Of a DNA stretch of 64,000 nt, positions 18,455 to 27,020 are shown piece after piece (position 1 is the first letter of the stretch; the number at the start of each line of letters is the position of its first letter). Position numbers and translations under genes: made by a program. The stretch is taken from assembly GCA_964640795.1 (NCBI GenBank), contig CAZXIN010000026.1, forward strand, positions 8,641 through 72,640, in the 5' to 3' direction. This stretch comes from M269 sp964640795. GTDB lineage: Bacteria > Pseudomonadota > Gammaproteobacteria > Enterobacterales > Alteromonadaceae. The notes under the pieces were generated by a model. It was not told where the DNA came from, made no database searches, and saw only the letters and a list, made by a program, of their open reading frames with translations.

Positions 18455-20641
18455 ATGAAAAAATTACTATTAAGCCTCAGCAGTGCAGCTGTTATCGCGG
18501 CACTATCAGCATGTAGCGATGTTAATACATCTGCAGAGAAGTCAACACAAACGAGCCCACAAGTAAAAAGTGAAGCACCAACTGTTACTAAATCAGACAA
18601 TGCATTAACAGCAGCGTTCAGCGGACCTTATGGCGGTGTTCCCGCTTTCGATAAGATGTCTTTAACTGATCTTAAACCTGCACTTGAAGAGTCAATGGCA
18701 CTTAATCTCGAAGAAATCGAAGCTATAGCAAACAATGCAGAACCTGCCACATTTCAGAACACCATAGTAGCTATGGAGAAAGCAGGCCAACAACTAAATC
18801 GAGTATTCCGCTACTATGGCATCTGGGCTGCCAACAAATCCAGCAGCGAATTTAGGACAATACAACGTGAAATGGCGCCAAAATTATCCGCCTTTACATC
18901 TAAGATAACGCAAAACGAAGCGCTTTTTGAACGGGTAAAAACCGTTTACGAGAGTGATGAAATGGCTTCTCTGACACAAGAAGAACAACGTGTTACCTTG
19001 TTGACTTACAACGGTTTTGCAAGAAACGGAGCGACACTCAACACTGAAGATAAAAAGCGCTATGCAGATATTAATCAACGACTGGCACAACTCCATACTG
19101 CATTTGGTAATAATGTACTTGCAGATGAAGAAGGTTACGTTCTTTACTTAACGAAAGAGCAATTATCAGGCTTACCAGAATCCTTCATTGGTGCAGCGGC
19201 GGCGGCGGCAACAGAAAGAGGGCAAGATGGTCAATACGCCATCACTAACACTCGCTCATCTATGGATCCTTTCCTCACTTATTCTGATGAAAGAGAATTA
19301 CGTGAAAAAGTTTGGAACACTTACTATAGCCGTGGTGACAATGGTGATGAACATGACAACAACGAAATAATAAAGGAAATTCTGGCTTTGCGTCATGAAC
19401 GCGTCAAGTTGCTAGGATACGATAATTATGCCGAATGGCGTTTAGAAGATCGTATGGCTAAAACACCTGAAAACGCCATGGAATTGATGAATAAGGTATG
19501 GCCTGCAGCCATTGCTCGTGTTGAGCAAGAAGTAGCCGATATGCAAGCTTTGGCAGAGCAAGAAGGAGCCAATATAAAAATTGAGCCTTGGGACTACCGT
19601 TACTACGCCGAGAAAGTACGTAAAGCTAAGTACGATTTGGACTCAGATGAAGTTAAACAATATTTGCAGCTCGACAAGCTACGTGAAGCCATGTTCTATG
19701 TTGCGGGGAGACTTTTTAATTTTGATTTCACTCCTGTTCCAGAAGGTTCAGTGCCTGTTTTTCATGAAGACGTTAAAGTGTGGGAAGTCAAAGACAAAAC
19801 TTCGGGCGAACATATTGGGCTATGGTATTTAGATCCATTCAGCCGCCCAGGTAAACGCTCAGGAGCATGGGCAACAACTTATCGCAGTCATACAACCTTT
19901 GACGGCAAAAAAACTGTGCTGTCATCTAATAATTCAAACTTTGTGAAAGGAGCTGAAGGCAAGCCAACCCTAATTTCATTTGATGATGCAGAAACTTATT
20001 TTCATGAATTCGGTCACGCACTGCACTTCTTATCCGCCACAGTTAAATACCCAACGTCACATTCGGGCGTCAGAGACTACACTGAATTCCAATCTCAATT
20101 GCTTGAGCGTTGGTTGACAACCGACGAGGTTATCGATCAATTCTTAGTACACCACGAGACGGGAGAACCTATTCCTGCTGATTTGGTTGCAAAAATTAAA
20201 AAGGCAGCGACCTTTAATGAAGGTTTTAAAACGACAGAATATATGGGTTCGGCCATTATGGACTTGCTATATCACACAACGGATCCAGCAACGATTGAAC
20301 CTGATACCTTTGAAAAAGAGCAACTGGAACGCTTAGGTATGCCCAGTGAAGTTGTTATGCGCCATCGCACAACACACTTCGGTCATATATTCTCGGGAGA
20401 AGGATACTCTTCTGGCTATTATGGTTATATGTGGGCTGAAGTATTAACCTCAGACGCGGCGGAGGCATTTGCTGAAGCAGAAGGCGGTTTTTATGACAAA
20501 GAAGTGGCTGCTAAGCTAGTTAAACACCTTTTCTCTATTCGCAATGCAGTTGATCCTGCAGATGCTTATCGAGCCTTTAGAGGAAGAGACGCAGACGTTA
20601 AAGCACTTATGCGTGACAGAGGCTTCCCAGTCACTGAATAG
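18455..20641 (+). CDS. dcp: M3 family peptidyl-dipeptidase, lipoprotein (Dcp-like)
   Basis: This zinc metallopeptidase probably removes C-terminal dipeptides from oligopeptides. It has 728 residues. The signal peptide ends in the lipobox LSAC (Cys20), so unlike E. coli Dcp it is predicted to be a lipoprotein in the periplasm. The M3 zinc site is FHEFGHALHFL with His517, Glu518 and His521, and the downstream motif is FSGEGYSSGYYGYMWAE. It is followed by a strong bidirectional terminator and the convergent molybdenum hydroxylase genes. Substrate specificity is inferred from the family. Confidence 0.92.
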   Translation: MKKLLLSLSSAAVIAALSACSDVNTSAEKSTQTSPQVKSEAPTVTKSDNALTAAFSGPYGGVPAFDKMSLTDLKPALEESMALNLEEIEAIANNAEPATFQNTIVAMEKAGQQLNRVFRYYGIWAANKSSSEFRTIQREMAPKLSAFTSKITQNEALFERVKTVYESDEMASLTQEEQRVTLLTYNGFARNGATLNTEDKKRYADINQRLAQLHTAFGNNVLADEEGYVLYLTKEQLSGLPESFIGAAAAAATERGQDGQYAITNTRSSMDPFLTYSDERELREKVWNTYYSRGDNGDEHDNNEIIKEILALRHERVKLLGYDNYAEWRLEDRMAKTPENAMELMNKVWPAAIARVEQEVADMQALAEQEGANIKIEPWDYRYYAEKVRKAKYDLDSDEVKQYLQLDKLREAMFYVAGRLFNFDFTPVPEGSVPVFHEDVKVWEVKDKTSGEHIGLWYLDPFSRPGKRSGAWATTYRSHTTFDGKKTVLSSNNSNFVKGAEGKPTLISFDDAETYFHEFGHALHFLSATVKYPTSHSGVRDYTEFQSQLLERWLTTDEVIDQFLVHHETGEPIPADLVAKIKKAATFNEGFKTTEYMGSAIMDLLYHTTDPATIEPDTFEKEQLERLGMPSEVVMRHRTTHFGHIFSGEGYSSGYYGYMWAEVLTSDAAEAFAEAEGGFYDKEVAAKLVKHLFSIRNAVDPADAYRAFRGRDADVKALMRDRGFPVTE

Positions 20642-20710
20642 GCTTGCTAAATCTAGTATCAATCCATAGTGATCGGTTCTTACGTGGGTTGGTACAAATT
20701 CAAACAAGCA

Positions 20711-20738
20711 TAAAAAAAGCGCCATATGGCGCTTTTTT
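20711..20738. terminator. Bidirectional intrinsic terminator
   Basis: A perfect palindromic stem AGCGCCATATGGCGCT is flanked by seven A on one side and six T on the other, so it works on both strands. It separates the convergent dcp-like gene (ends 20641) and the molybdopterin subunit gene (ends 20758). Confidence 0.92.
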
Positions 20739-20757
20739 CTTCATTTACAATGATCAA

Positions 20758-23007
20758 TTATACTTTCATGTGCTTACTAATAGGCAAATCTCTAATACGT
20801 TGTCCTGTAGCGTGATATATAGCATTGGCAACACTGGCTGCTACAGGTGGTACACCAGGTTCACCAACACCACCTGGAGGCGCGTCAGATTGCACTATAT
20901 AAGTTTCTATCTTAGGGCACTGAGGCATTCTTAGTACCTGGAAATCATGGAAATTTGACTGCTGAACAGCACCATCCTTAACATTGATTTCACCTAATAG
21001 CGCTATAGACAAACCAAAAATCATGGCACCTTCCTGCTGTGCAGTTACTCTATCAGGATTAACAATCGTGCCAGCATCAATAGCTGAATGCATCTCAAGG
21101 ATAGAGACTTTGCCGTCAGCGACTTTAACTTTTGTAGCAACAGCAACATAAGAAACAAAGCTACGGTGCACACTTATTCCCCACCCTTCACCATTTGATG
21201 TTGCTTTATCTGCACCAGACTTTGCGACAACAAGGTTCAGTACATTTTTAAGACGCTTAGTTTCAATCGGGAAAGTCTCTTTAGATTCACCGTAATTTCC
21301 ATATTCAAAACCCTGCTCTGCTGGGTCTACTTTCCTATCGTTCCCCAATAGCTCCAACCACATATCTTGTGGCTTCTTACCAGCTTTTGCGGCCACTTCA
21401 TCAACAAAGGAGCCAACAGCAAAGCCATGATGAATATTACTCACTGAGCGGATCCAACCAATACGAATATGACCGGGAGCTTTGTGAGTCTCCATGGATA
21501 GCGCACCAACATCAAAAGGTAAATCGCCAAACCCTAATGCTTGTTCACCAGCCTGTGGTTCATCCACACTCGAATCGAAGGTCCAACTAATACTCGGGAA
21601 TGCCGTTCTTTGTACCCAACTTTGAACAGCGTTATTACTATTCAAGCCTGCTTCAAAATGTTGAGCACTCACGGCATGGTAATAGCCGTGCTGGATATCA
21701 TCTTCGCGACTCCAAACGACTTTGACTGGCTTGCCAGTTTCTTTAGCCAATAGCGCTGCTTCAACCACATAATCAGGCTTAGATTTACGTCCAAAAGCAC
21801 CACCTAACAAAGTCACATGAACTTTAACCTTCTCTTTATCAATACCAAGCGCACCAGCAACGTTCTGCTGAGCGCTTTGCGGCGTTTGCGTACAAGCCCA
21901 AACTTCGCATTCACCATTGTTGAAAACAGCCGTCGCTGCTGGTGGTTCCATAGGTGCATGCACTAGGTATGGCATAGTATAAGTTGCAGACACTTTTTCG
22001 GCAGCTCGCCCTGCCATCACATAGGCATCACCAGCACTTCTAATGACATTACCTTTAGTAACAATCTTAGACTTTAGATCATCCAAATAGCTATCAGAGT
22101 TGTGTTGCGCATGTTCGCCTGCGTTCCATTGAACATTGAGCTTTTGACGCCCCTGTAACGCGGACCATGTATTAGTCGCAATGACGGCTACACCGGCTTT
22201 AGGGTTAAATAATGCAGGTAAAGGTCTGGCTGGCATATTAAAGACTTTAACGACACCACTAACGCCTGATGCTGCTGCTTCATCAAAAGACCCTACAGTG
22301 CCACCGACAACAGGTGTACGTTCAATACTTGCATAGAGCATGCCGGGCAGCTGCACATCTTGCCCAAACTCAGTTGTTCCTGTCACAACTTTATTGATAT
22401 CAACTGACGCTATAGGCTTGCCTATCAGTTTAAAGTCTTTCGGTGATTTAAATGTCAACTTGTCTGCTGTAGGCGGTGTCATCGTCATCGCATCAGCAAC
22501 AAGCTCGCCAAAACCAAGTTGCTTAGAAGAGCCTCGCTGTTTAACAAAGTTATCTTCTGCATAGACCTGACTCATATCAACAGACCATCGCTTAGCAGCA
22601 GCTTGCTCCAACATTGTTCTTGCTGAAGCCCCCATTTCTCTCATACGCTGATAGTGACGACGAATCGATCGCGAACCATCAGTATTCTGGCTTCCATAGG
22701 CCTCGTTAGCTAATCCTTGAACAACATTAACTTTATCCCAATCAGCACATAACTCTTCAGCAATGACCTGAGGAATACCGGTACGAATACCTTGCCCCAT
22801 CTCACTTCTGTGACAAATAATATCAACTTGACCATCAGGTAGAATACTAACAAATAAATTGAGTTCATTTGCACCGCTTTCGGCTGCCCATAAAGGAGCA
22901 ACACTGGGTAATACAGTGCCTAATACAAGACCTCCACCAACAATACCTGCCGCTTTCAAAAAACTACGACGACTCACATTTTCTAAGTGTGTTTTTGAAG
23001 TGCTCAT
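20758..23007 (-). CDS. Xanthine dehydrogenase-family molybdopterin-binding subunit (IorB-like)
   Basis: This is the large subunit of a molybdenum hydroxylase and has 749 residues. A twin-arginine signal is visible (RRSFLKAAGIVGGG), so the folded enzyme is exported to the periplasm. Cofactor-binding motifs include TLLGGAFGRKSKPDYVVEAA, HAPMEPPAATAVF and the C-terminal GGVGEPGVPPVAASVANAI with the catalytic Glu. The layout matches isoquinoline 1-oxidoreductase beta-type subunits, which oxidise N-heterocycles or aldehydes; the true substrate is unknown. It overlaps the 2Fe-2S subunit gene by 4 bases, so the two are coupled. There is no separate FAD subunit. Confidence 0.9.
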   Translation of the reverse strand: MSTSKTHLENVSRRSFLKAAGIVGGGLVLGTVLPSVAPLWAAESGANELNLFVSILPDGQVDIICHRSEMGQGIRTGIPQVIAEELCADWDKVNVVQGLANEAYGSQNTDGSRSIRRHYQRMREMGASARTMLEQAAAKRWSVDMSQVYAEDNFVKQRGSSKQLGFGELVADAMTMTPPTADKLTFKSPKDFKLIGKPIASVDINKVVTGTTEFGQDVQLPGMLYASIERTPVVGGTVGSFDEAAASGVSGVVKVFNMPARPLPALFNPKAGVAVIATNTWSALQGRQKLNVQWNAGEHAQHNSDSYLDDLKSKIVTKGNVIRSAGDAYVMAGRAAEKVSATYTMPYLVHAPMEPPAATAVFNNGECEVWACTQTPQSAQQNVAGALGIDKEKVKVHVTLLGGAFGRKSKPDYVVEAALLAKETGKPVKVVWSREDDIQHGYYHAVSAQHFEAGLNSNNAVQSWVQRTAFPSISWTFDSSVDEPQAGEQALGFGDLPFDVGALSMETHKAPGHIRIGWIRSVSNIHHGFAVGSFVDEVAAKAGKKPQDMWLELLGNDRKVDPAEQGFEYGNYGESKETFPIETKRLKNVLNLVVAKSGADKATSNGEGWGISVHRSFVSYVAVATKVKVADGKVSILEMHSAIDAGTIVNPDRVTAQQEGAMIFGLSIALLGEINVKDGAVQQSNFHDFQVLRMPQCPKIETYIVQSDAPPGGVGEPGVPPVAASVANAIYHATGQRIRDLPISKHMKV

Positions 23008-23486
23008 GCATCACCCCCGACATTTTTTGCCAGATCAAAATTAGTCGCAGCCGTCTTTATCGCCGCTTTAATTCGTGTATATGTTCCGCATCGACAAATA
23101 TTCCCTTGCATATAATCGTCTATCGCCTTGTCATCAGGGTTCTTGTTACTCTCCAATAAAGCAACAGCACTCATAATTTGGCCTGATTGACAATATCCAC
23201 ACTGCGGCACATTGTGCTCTACCCATGCTTGTTGTACTGGGTGTTTGGCTTCTTCTGAAATACCTTCAATCGTTGTTACTTTTTTATCTGCAACTGCAGA
23301 AACAGGCATCACGCAAGATCGGATTGGCTGACCATCCATGTGCACCGTGCAGGCACCACATTGCGCTATACCACAGCCAAACTTAGTCCCGGTCAGGTTA
23401 AGCATATCTCTGATAACCCATAACAAAGGCATTTGCGGATCTGCGTCAACTGACACCGGTTTATTGTTTAACATAAAATTAATCAT
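23004..23486 (-). CDS. 2Fe-2S subunit of molybdenum hydroxylase (IorA-like)
   Basis: The protein has 160 residues from ATG 23486. AAGGA six bases upstream decides this start over a longer TTG frame that would overlap the previous gene. The plant-type cluster is CGIAQCGACTVHMDG with a later RSC, and the second, all-helical cluster is CGYCQSG ... NICRCGTYTRI. Electrons pass from the molybdenum centre through these clusters. There is no signal peptide, so it is probably carried across the membrane by the Tat signal of the large subunit. Confidence 0.92.
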   Translation of the reverse strand: MINFMLNNKPVSVDADPQMPLLWVIRDMLNLTGTKFGCGIAQCGACTVHMDGQPIRSCVMPVSAVADKKVTTIEGISEEAKHPVQQAWVEHNVPQCGYCQSGQIMSAVALLESNKNPDDKAIDDYMQGNICRCGTYTRIKAAIKTAATNFDLAKNVGGDA

Positions 23487-23506
23487 CATTAATCCTTGTT
23501 GGTCTT

Positions 23507-24106
23507 TTAATTTTTTTGGCTTGTTCGCCAATTATATAAATCTTCTTTTGTATCTATATCAAACTCTGCAGCTGGCATTTCAACAGCAACGACTCTCTTT
23601 ATATTTTTCTTTATATAAGCTCGCGCGCCAATATCTTTGTCCAACTCACACAAGCCATCAAAGTCTCTGCTACCAAATATCGCTGGCACACCTAGTACTT
23701 GATTATAGCTAGCAGCAATGATCTTGCTAGAATGTTCATTGACCTCATCAATCAACTGCTTCAGATCTTTAGCCCTCAAATTAACTTGGTCTGCAACACC
23801 AACCATAAGCTTGTCATCATAGACAAGCGATTCGCCTTTCTTCATGCTAGACAATGCTGTTGATAAACTATATCCCATACCTCGTTGCCAGTCTTTAACA
23901 TTGATGACTTTGACATAATTAGGCAAGGTTTGGATGATCTCTTCCGTATTTGCTCCTAACGCCACATAGATGGGCGAACAACCAGCTTGCGCATAGGCAT
24001 TAATAACATGGTTAAGCAATGTCTTCCCATTAATATCCGCCAATTGCTTAATGCCTTCAAAGCGCCGACTTTCACCCGCAGCTAGTATTAGCGCACTTAT
24101 TGGCAT
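23507..24106 (-). CDS. Molybdenum cofactor nucleotidyltransferase (MocA/MobA-like)
   Basis: The protein has 199 residues with the NTP-transferase signature LILAAGESRRFEGIKQLADI and a metal-binding Asp in VGVADQVNL. Proteins of this type attach CMP or GMP to the molybdenum cofactor. Those beside xanthine dehydrogenase-family genes usually make the cytosine dinucleotide form, so MocA activity is likely. It starts at the base where the XdhC-like gene ends and lies just before the 2Fe-2S subunit, so it serves maturation of this operon's enzyme. Confidence 0.85.
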   Translation of the reverse strand: MPISALILAAGESRRFEGIKQLADINGKTLLNHVINAYAQAGCSPIYVALGANTEEIIQTLPNYVKVINVKDWQRGMGYSLSTALSSMKKGESLVYDDKLMVGVADQVNLRAKDLKQLIDEVNEHSSKIIAASYNQVLGVPAIFGSRDFDGLCELDKDIGARAYIKKNIKRVVAVEMPAAEFDIDTKEDLYNWRTSQKN

Positions 24107-25134
24107 CAGTCGTCTAAAGCCTCGGCAGTTAACGCACGACTATGTGAAACCGCATCTGTCTGATGCATAAAGGCGTGTATCTCCGATAAAATTGACAATG
24201 CGATTGATTCTGGCAAGTCTCCACCTATGTTTAAGCCAATAGGATTTGCTAACATCTTTCTCAGTGTAGCTCGCTCCAAACTGGCTTCTGCGAGCACTTT
24301 TTCAGTTCTGTGTACTGGGCCTAATAATCCAATGTAATCTGCACCACTCAACTGCAGTAAACGGAGTGCTCTCGCATCAAAAGCAACATTATGTCCCATA
24401 ACCACAGCTGCATCGATTTCCTGCAACCAGTTATCACCAGCTATCTGCTCATAAGGCTTATTAACAATATCATGCGCTTTGCGAAAGTCGGATTCTCTGG
24501 CATAACCCGCTCGGTGATCAAAAAGTGTGACTTGCCACCCCATTTCTGAAGCCATATTAACTAAAGGTTTTGCATCAATACCACCACCAAAAACTGCGAG
24601 ATGGACAGAAGGTAATAAGGTCAACTTAAGCAGACCTTCAGTTTCTGAGAGGACTCGCAGATGAGGGTTCTTGTTGAGCTTTGATAGCGTTTGCACTTCA
24701 GACACAGTATTTTCCGGCACAGTGCCTTCTATATCGATAATATAGTGGCACGCTAGGCGCTTATTAAGCAGTGAATGTACTCCAGCTAAATTAAGCCAGT
24801 CATTAGATTCCAATATCGGTTGTAATAAGATATCCACTTTACCTCCACAACCAATGCCTAGTTGCCAAGCTAAGTCATGCTCTTCACGCATATCATAGGT
24901 TACTAACAGATTTTCACCTTTAATCAAACACTGCCGTGCTTTGCGCATAATATCGGATTCAAGACAACCACCACTCACTAAACCAAAATACTGCCCAAGT
25001 GTATTCAGTAACATCATGGCACCGGGTTTACGATAAGATGAGCCCTCCGTACGGATAACAGTTGCTAGTACCCAGTCAACCTTGTTTCTTTCTAGGTACC
25101 AGTGATTAACAAGGGCGTGAATATGATTGTTCAT
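24106..25134 (-). CDS. XdhC/CoxI family molybdenum hydroxylase maturation protein
   Basis: The protein has 342 residues. The N-terminal XdhC_CoxI domain has ATVIRTEGSSYRKPGAMMLL and LVSGGCLESDIMRKA. The C-terminal Rossmann domain has LAVFGGGIDAKPLVNMASEM and VVMGHNVAFDARALRLL. XdhC-type proteins bind the molybdenum cofactor, support its sulfuration and insert it into the apoenzyme. It is the first gene of the four-gene minus-strand operon. No clear ribosome binding site precedes ATG 25134. Confidence 0.88.
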   Translation of the reverse strand: MNNHIHALVNHWYLERNKVDWVLATVIRTEGSSYRKPGAMMLLNTLGQYFGLVSGGCLESDIMRKARQCLIKGENLLVTYDMREEHDLAWQLGIGCGGKVDILLQPILESNDWLNLAGVHSLLNKRLACHYIIDIEGTVPENTVSEVQTLSKLNKNPHLRVLSETEGLLKLTLLPSVHLAVFGGGIDAKPLVNMASEMGWQVTLFDHRAGYARESDFRKAHDIVNKPYEQIAGDNWLQEIDAAVVMGHNVAFDARALRLLQLSGADYIGLLGPVHRTEKVLAEASLERATLRKMLANPIGLNIGGDLPESIALSILSEIHAFMHQTDAVSHSRALTAEALDD

Positions 25135-25420
25135 GAATGACGTAAATGCTTTTTAGGTATAATCAACGAGTCTCCCTATTAAATCTTTGCTGAACGCAAA
25201 TAACAAGCCGATAACACCAAAACGTCGGCATTGTTTTTGTTAATGATTATTACCACCTAATAGTTATCAATATATTGACGTAGGAAAGCATTCCCATAAA
25301 ACGTCACTCCATCGTTATGAAATCCTTCCTATACATCAACGAGATTTAGTATGCAGCCTACTGTCATATTAACTTTATCTGTACTAGGCTATCACGACAA
25401 AATAACAATAAGGATCTCAC

Positions 25421-26986
25421 ATGTCGCTTAAGTCGTTTTTGATACTCGCTTTCGTCACCATTTTTAGCTTTTCTGCCATAGCAAAACCTGGAGAAAAAGC
25501 CCCTAACCGTCAGAGTAATGAAGGCGAAGGCCCTTATAATCGTTTAATCCTGCGTGGAGTCAATATGATTAGCGGCGAAGGTGCGCCTGCACGCGGGCCT
25601 GTCGACATCGTTGTTGAAAAAAATCGCATTGTTAATATCGTCGATGTGGGCAACCCTGGCGTACCAATCAAACCAGAAGGAAGGCCTGTCGCAGGGTCAG
25701 GTGATAAGGAGATGCAACTTGAAGGTATGTATGTCTTACCGGGTTTTGTTGATATGCATGGCCACATTGGTGGCTCTGCGGACGATATCCCAGCAGAGTA
25801 TGTATTTAAGTTATGGCTTGCGCACGGTATAACAACAGTACGCGAACCCGGCAGCTTTAATGGGCTTGACTGGGTTATGGATCACGTTAAACGCAGTGCA
25901 TCGAACCAAATTGTTGCTCCACGCTTAATCCCCTATCTCGGATTTGGACAAGGATCTGAAAAACCTATCTATACTGCGAACCAAGCACGAGCTTGGGTGA
26001 AAAAAGCAGCAAAGCAAGGAGCGAAAGGCCTTAAGTTCTTCGGCGCAACACCAAAAATAATGGAAGCCGCATTAGATGAAGCCAAGAAACAAAATTTAGG
26101 TACAGCAATGCACCACGCTCAACTGAATGTCATGAGCATGAATGTACTTGATTCAGCACGCTTAGGTTTAACTACTATGGAACATTGGTATGGCTTGCCA
26201 GAAGCACTATTTGAAAACCAACGTATTCAAAACTACCCTGCTGACTATAACTACAATAATGAGCAAGACCGATTTAGTGAAGCAGGTAAGCTATGGGCGC
26301 AAGCAGCCGAACCGGGTAGTGACAAGTGGAATGCTGTTCGAGATGAATTGATTGAGCTCGACTTTACATTGGACCCGACAATGACAATATATCAAGCAAG
26401 TCGCGATCTCATGAGAGAGCGAAATGCCGAATGGCATGACGAATACACCTTACCTACTTTGTGGAATTTCTTCACGCCTAGTCGCTATGCTCATGGCTCT
26501 TACTGGTTTGATTGGACAACAGAAAAAGAGATTGCATGGAAAGAAAACTTTAGAAAGTGGATGACTTTTATCAATGACTATAAGAATCACGGTGGCCGTG
26601 TCACTGTCGGATCCGATTCGGGGTACATCTACAAAATTTATGGTTTCGGTACCATCGCGGAATTCGAATTGTTACAAGAAGCAGGCTTTAACCCGCTGGA
26701 AGTTATTCAAGCAGCGACTTTAAATGGCGCAGAAGCATTGAATATGGCAGACGATATAGGCTCTATTAGTATCGGCAAGCTTGCCGATATGGTCGTTGTA
26801 AAAGAGAACCCACTACAAAACTTTAAAACTCTTTATGGTACAGGGCATTACAAATTGAACGACAACAATGCGCCGACGCGTGTTGGTGGTGTCAGCTACA
26901 CAATTAAAGACGGCATTGTTTACGATGCAAAAGCTTTATTGAAAGATGTCAGACAGATCGTCTCAGAAGCAAAATCCTTGCAATAA
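25421..26986 (+). CDS. Secreted amidohydrolase family protein
   Basis: The protein has 521 residues. AAGGA precedes the start, and the signal peptide ends near SAIAKP. The metal-site motif is VDMHGHIGGS (His-x-His), followed by a His in AMHHAQ, a His in MEHWYGLPE and a late Asp in GSDSGYIYK, as in the urease/dihydroorotase superfamily. The C-terminal block IGSISIGKLADMVVVKENPL is typical of secreted amidohydrolases of this clan. The natural substrate is unknown. A hairpin terminator follows within 13 bases. Confidence 0.85.
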   Translation: MSLKSFLILAFVTIFSFSAIAKPGEKAPNRQSNEGEGPYNRLILRGVNMISGEGAPARGPVDIVVEKNRIVNIVDVGNPGVPIKPEGRPVAGSGDKEMQLEGMYVLPGFVDMHGHIGGSADDIPAEYVFKLWLAHGITTVREPGSFNGLDWVMDHVKRSASNQIVAPRLIPYLGFGQGSEKPIYTANQARAWVKKAAKQGAKGLKFFGATPKIMEAALDEAKKQNLGTAMHHAQLNVMSMNVLDSARLGLTTMEHWYGLPEALFENQRIQNYPADYNYNNEQDRFSEAGKLWAQAAEPGSDKWNAVRDELIELDFTLDPTMTIYQASRDLMRERNAEWHDEYTLPTLWNFFTPSRYAHGSYWFDWTTEKEIAWKENFRKWMTFINDYKNHGGRVTVGSDSGYIYKIYGFGTIAEFELLQEAGFNPLEVIQAATLNGAEALNMADDIGSISIGKLADMVVVKENPLQNFKTLYGTGHYKLNDNNAPTRVGGVSYTIKDGIVYDAKALLKDVRQIVSEAKSLQ

Positions 26987-26998
26987 AATAGATTAACC

Positions 26999-27020
26999 AA
27001 AGAGGCTATTTAGCCTCTTT
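26999..27020 (+). terminator. Terminator hairpin at the 3' end of the amidohydrolase gene
   Basis: AAAGAGGC (26999-27006) and GCCTCTTT (27013-27020) pair perfectly around a 6-base loop. The convergent M36 gene ends inside this hairpin (stop at 27006-27008), so both mRNAs may use it. Confidence 0.7.

Noticed and set aside
20644..20934. Plus-strand frame of 96 codons after the Dcp-like gene
   Set aside because: It runs through the strong terminator and then antisense to the molybdopterin subunit gene, so it is not a real gene.
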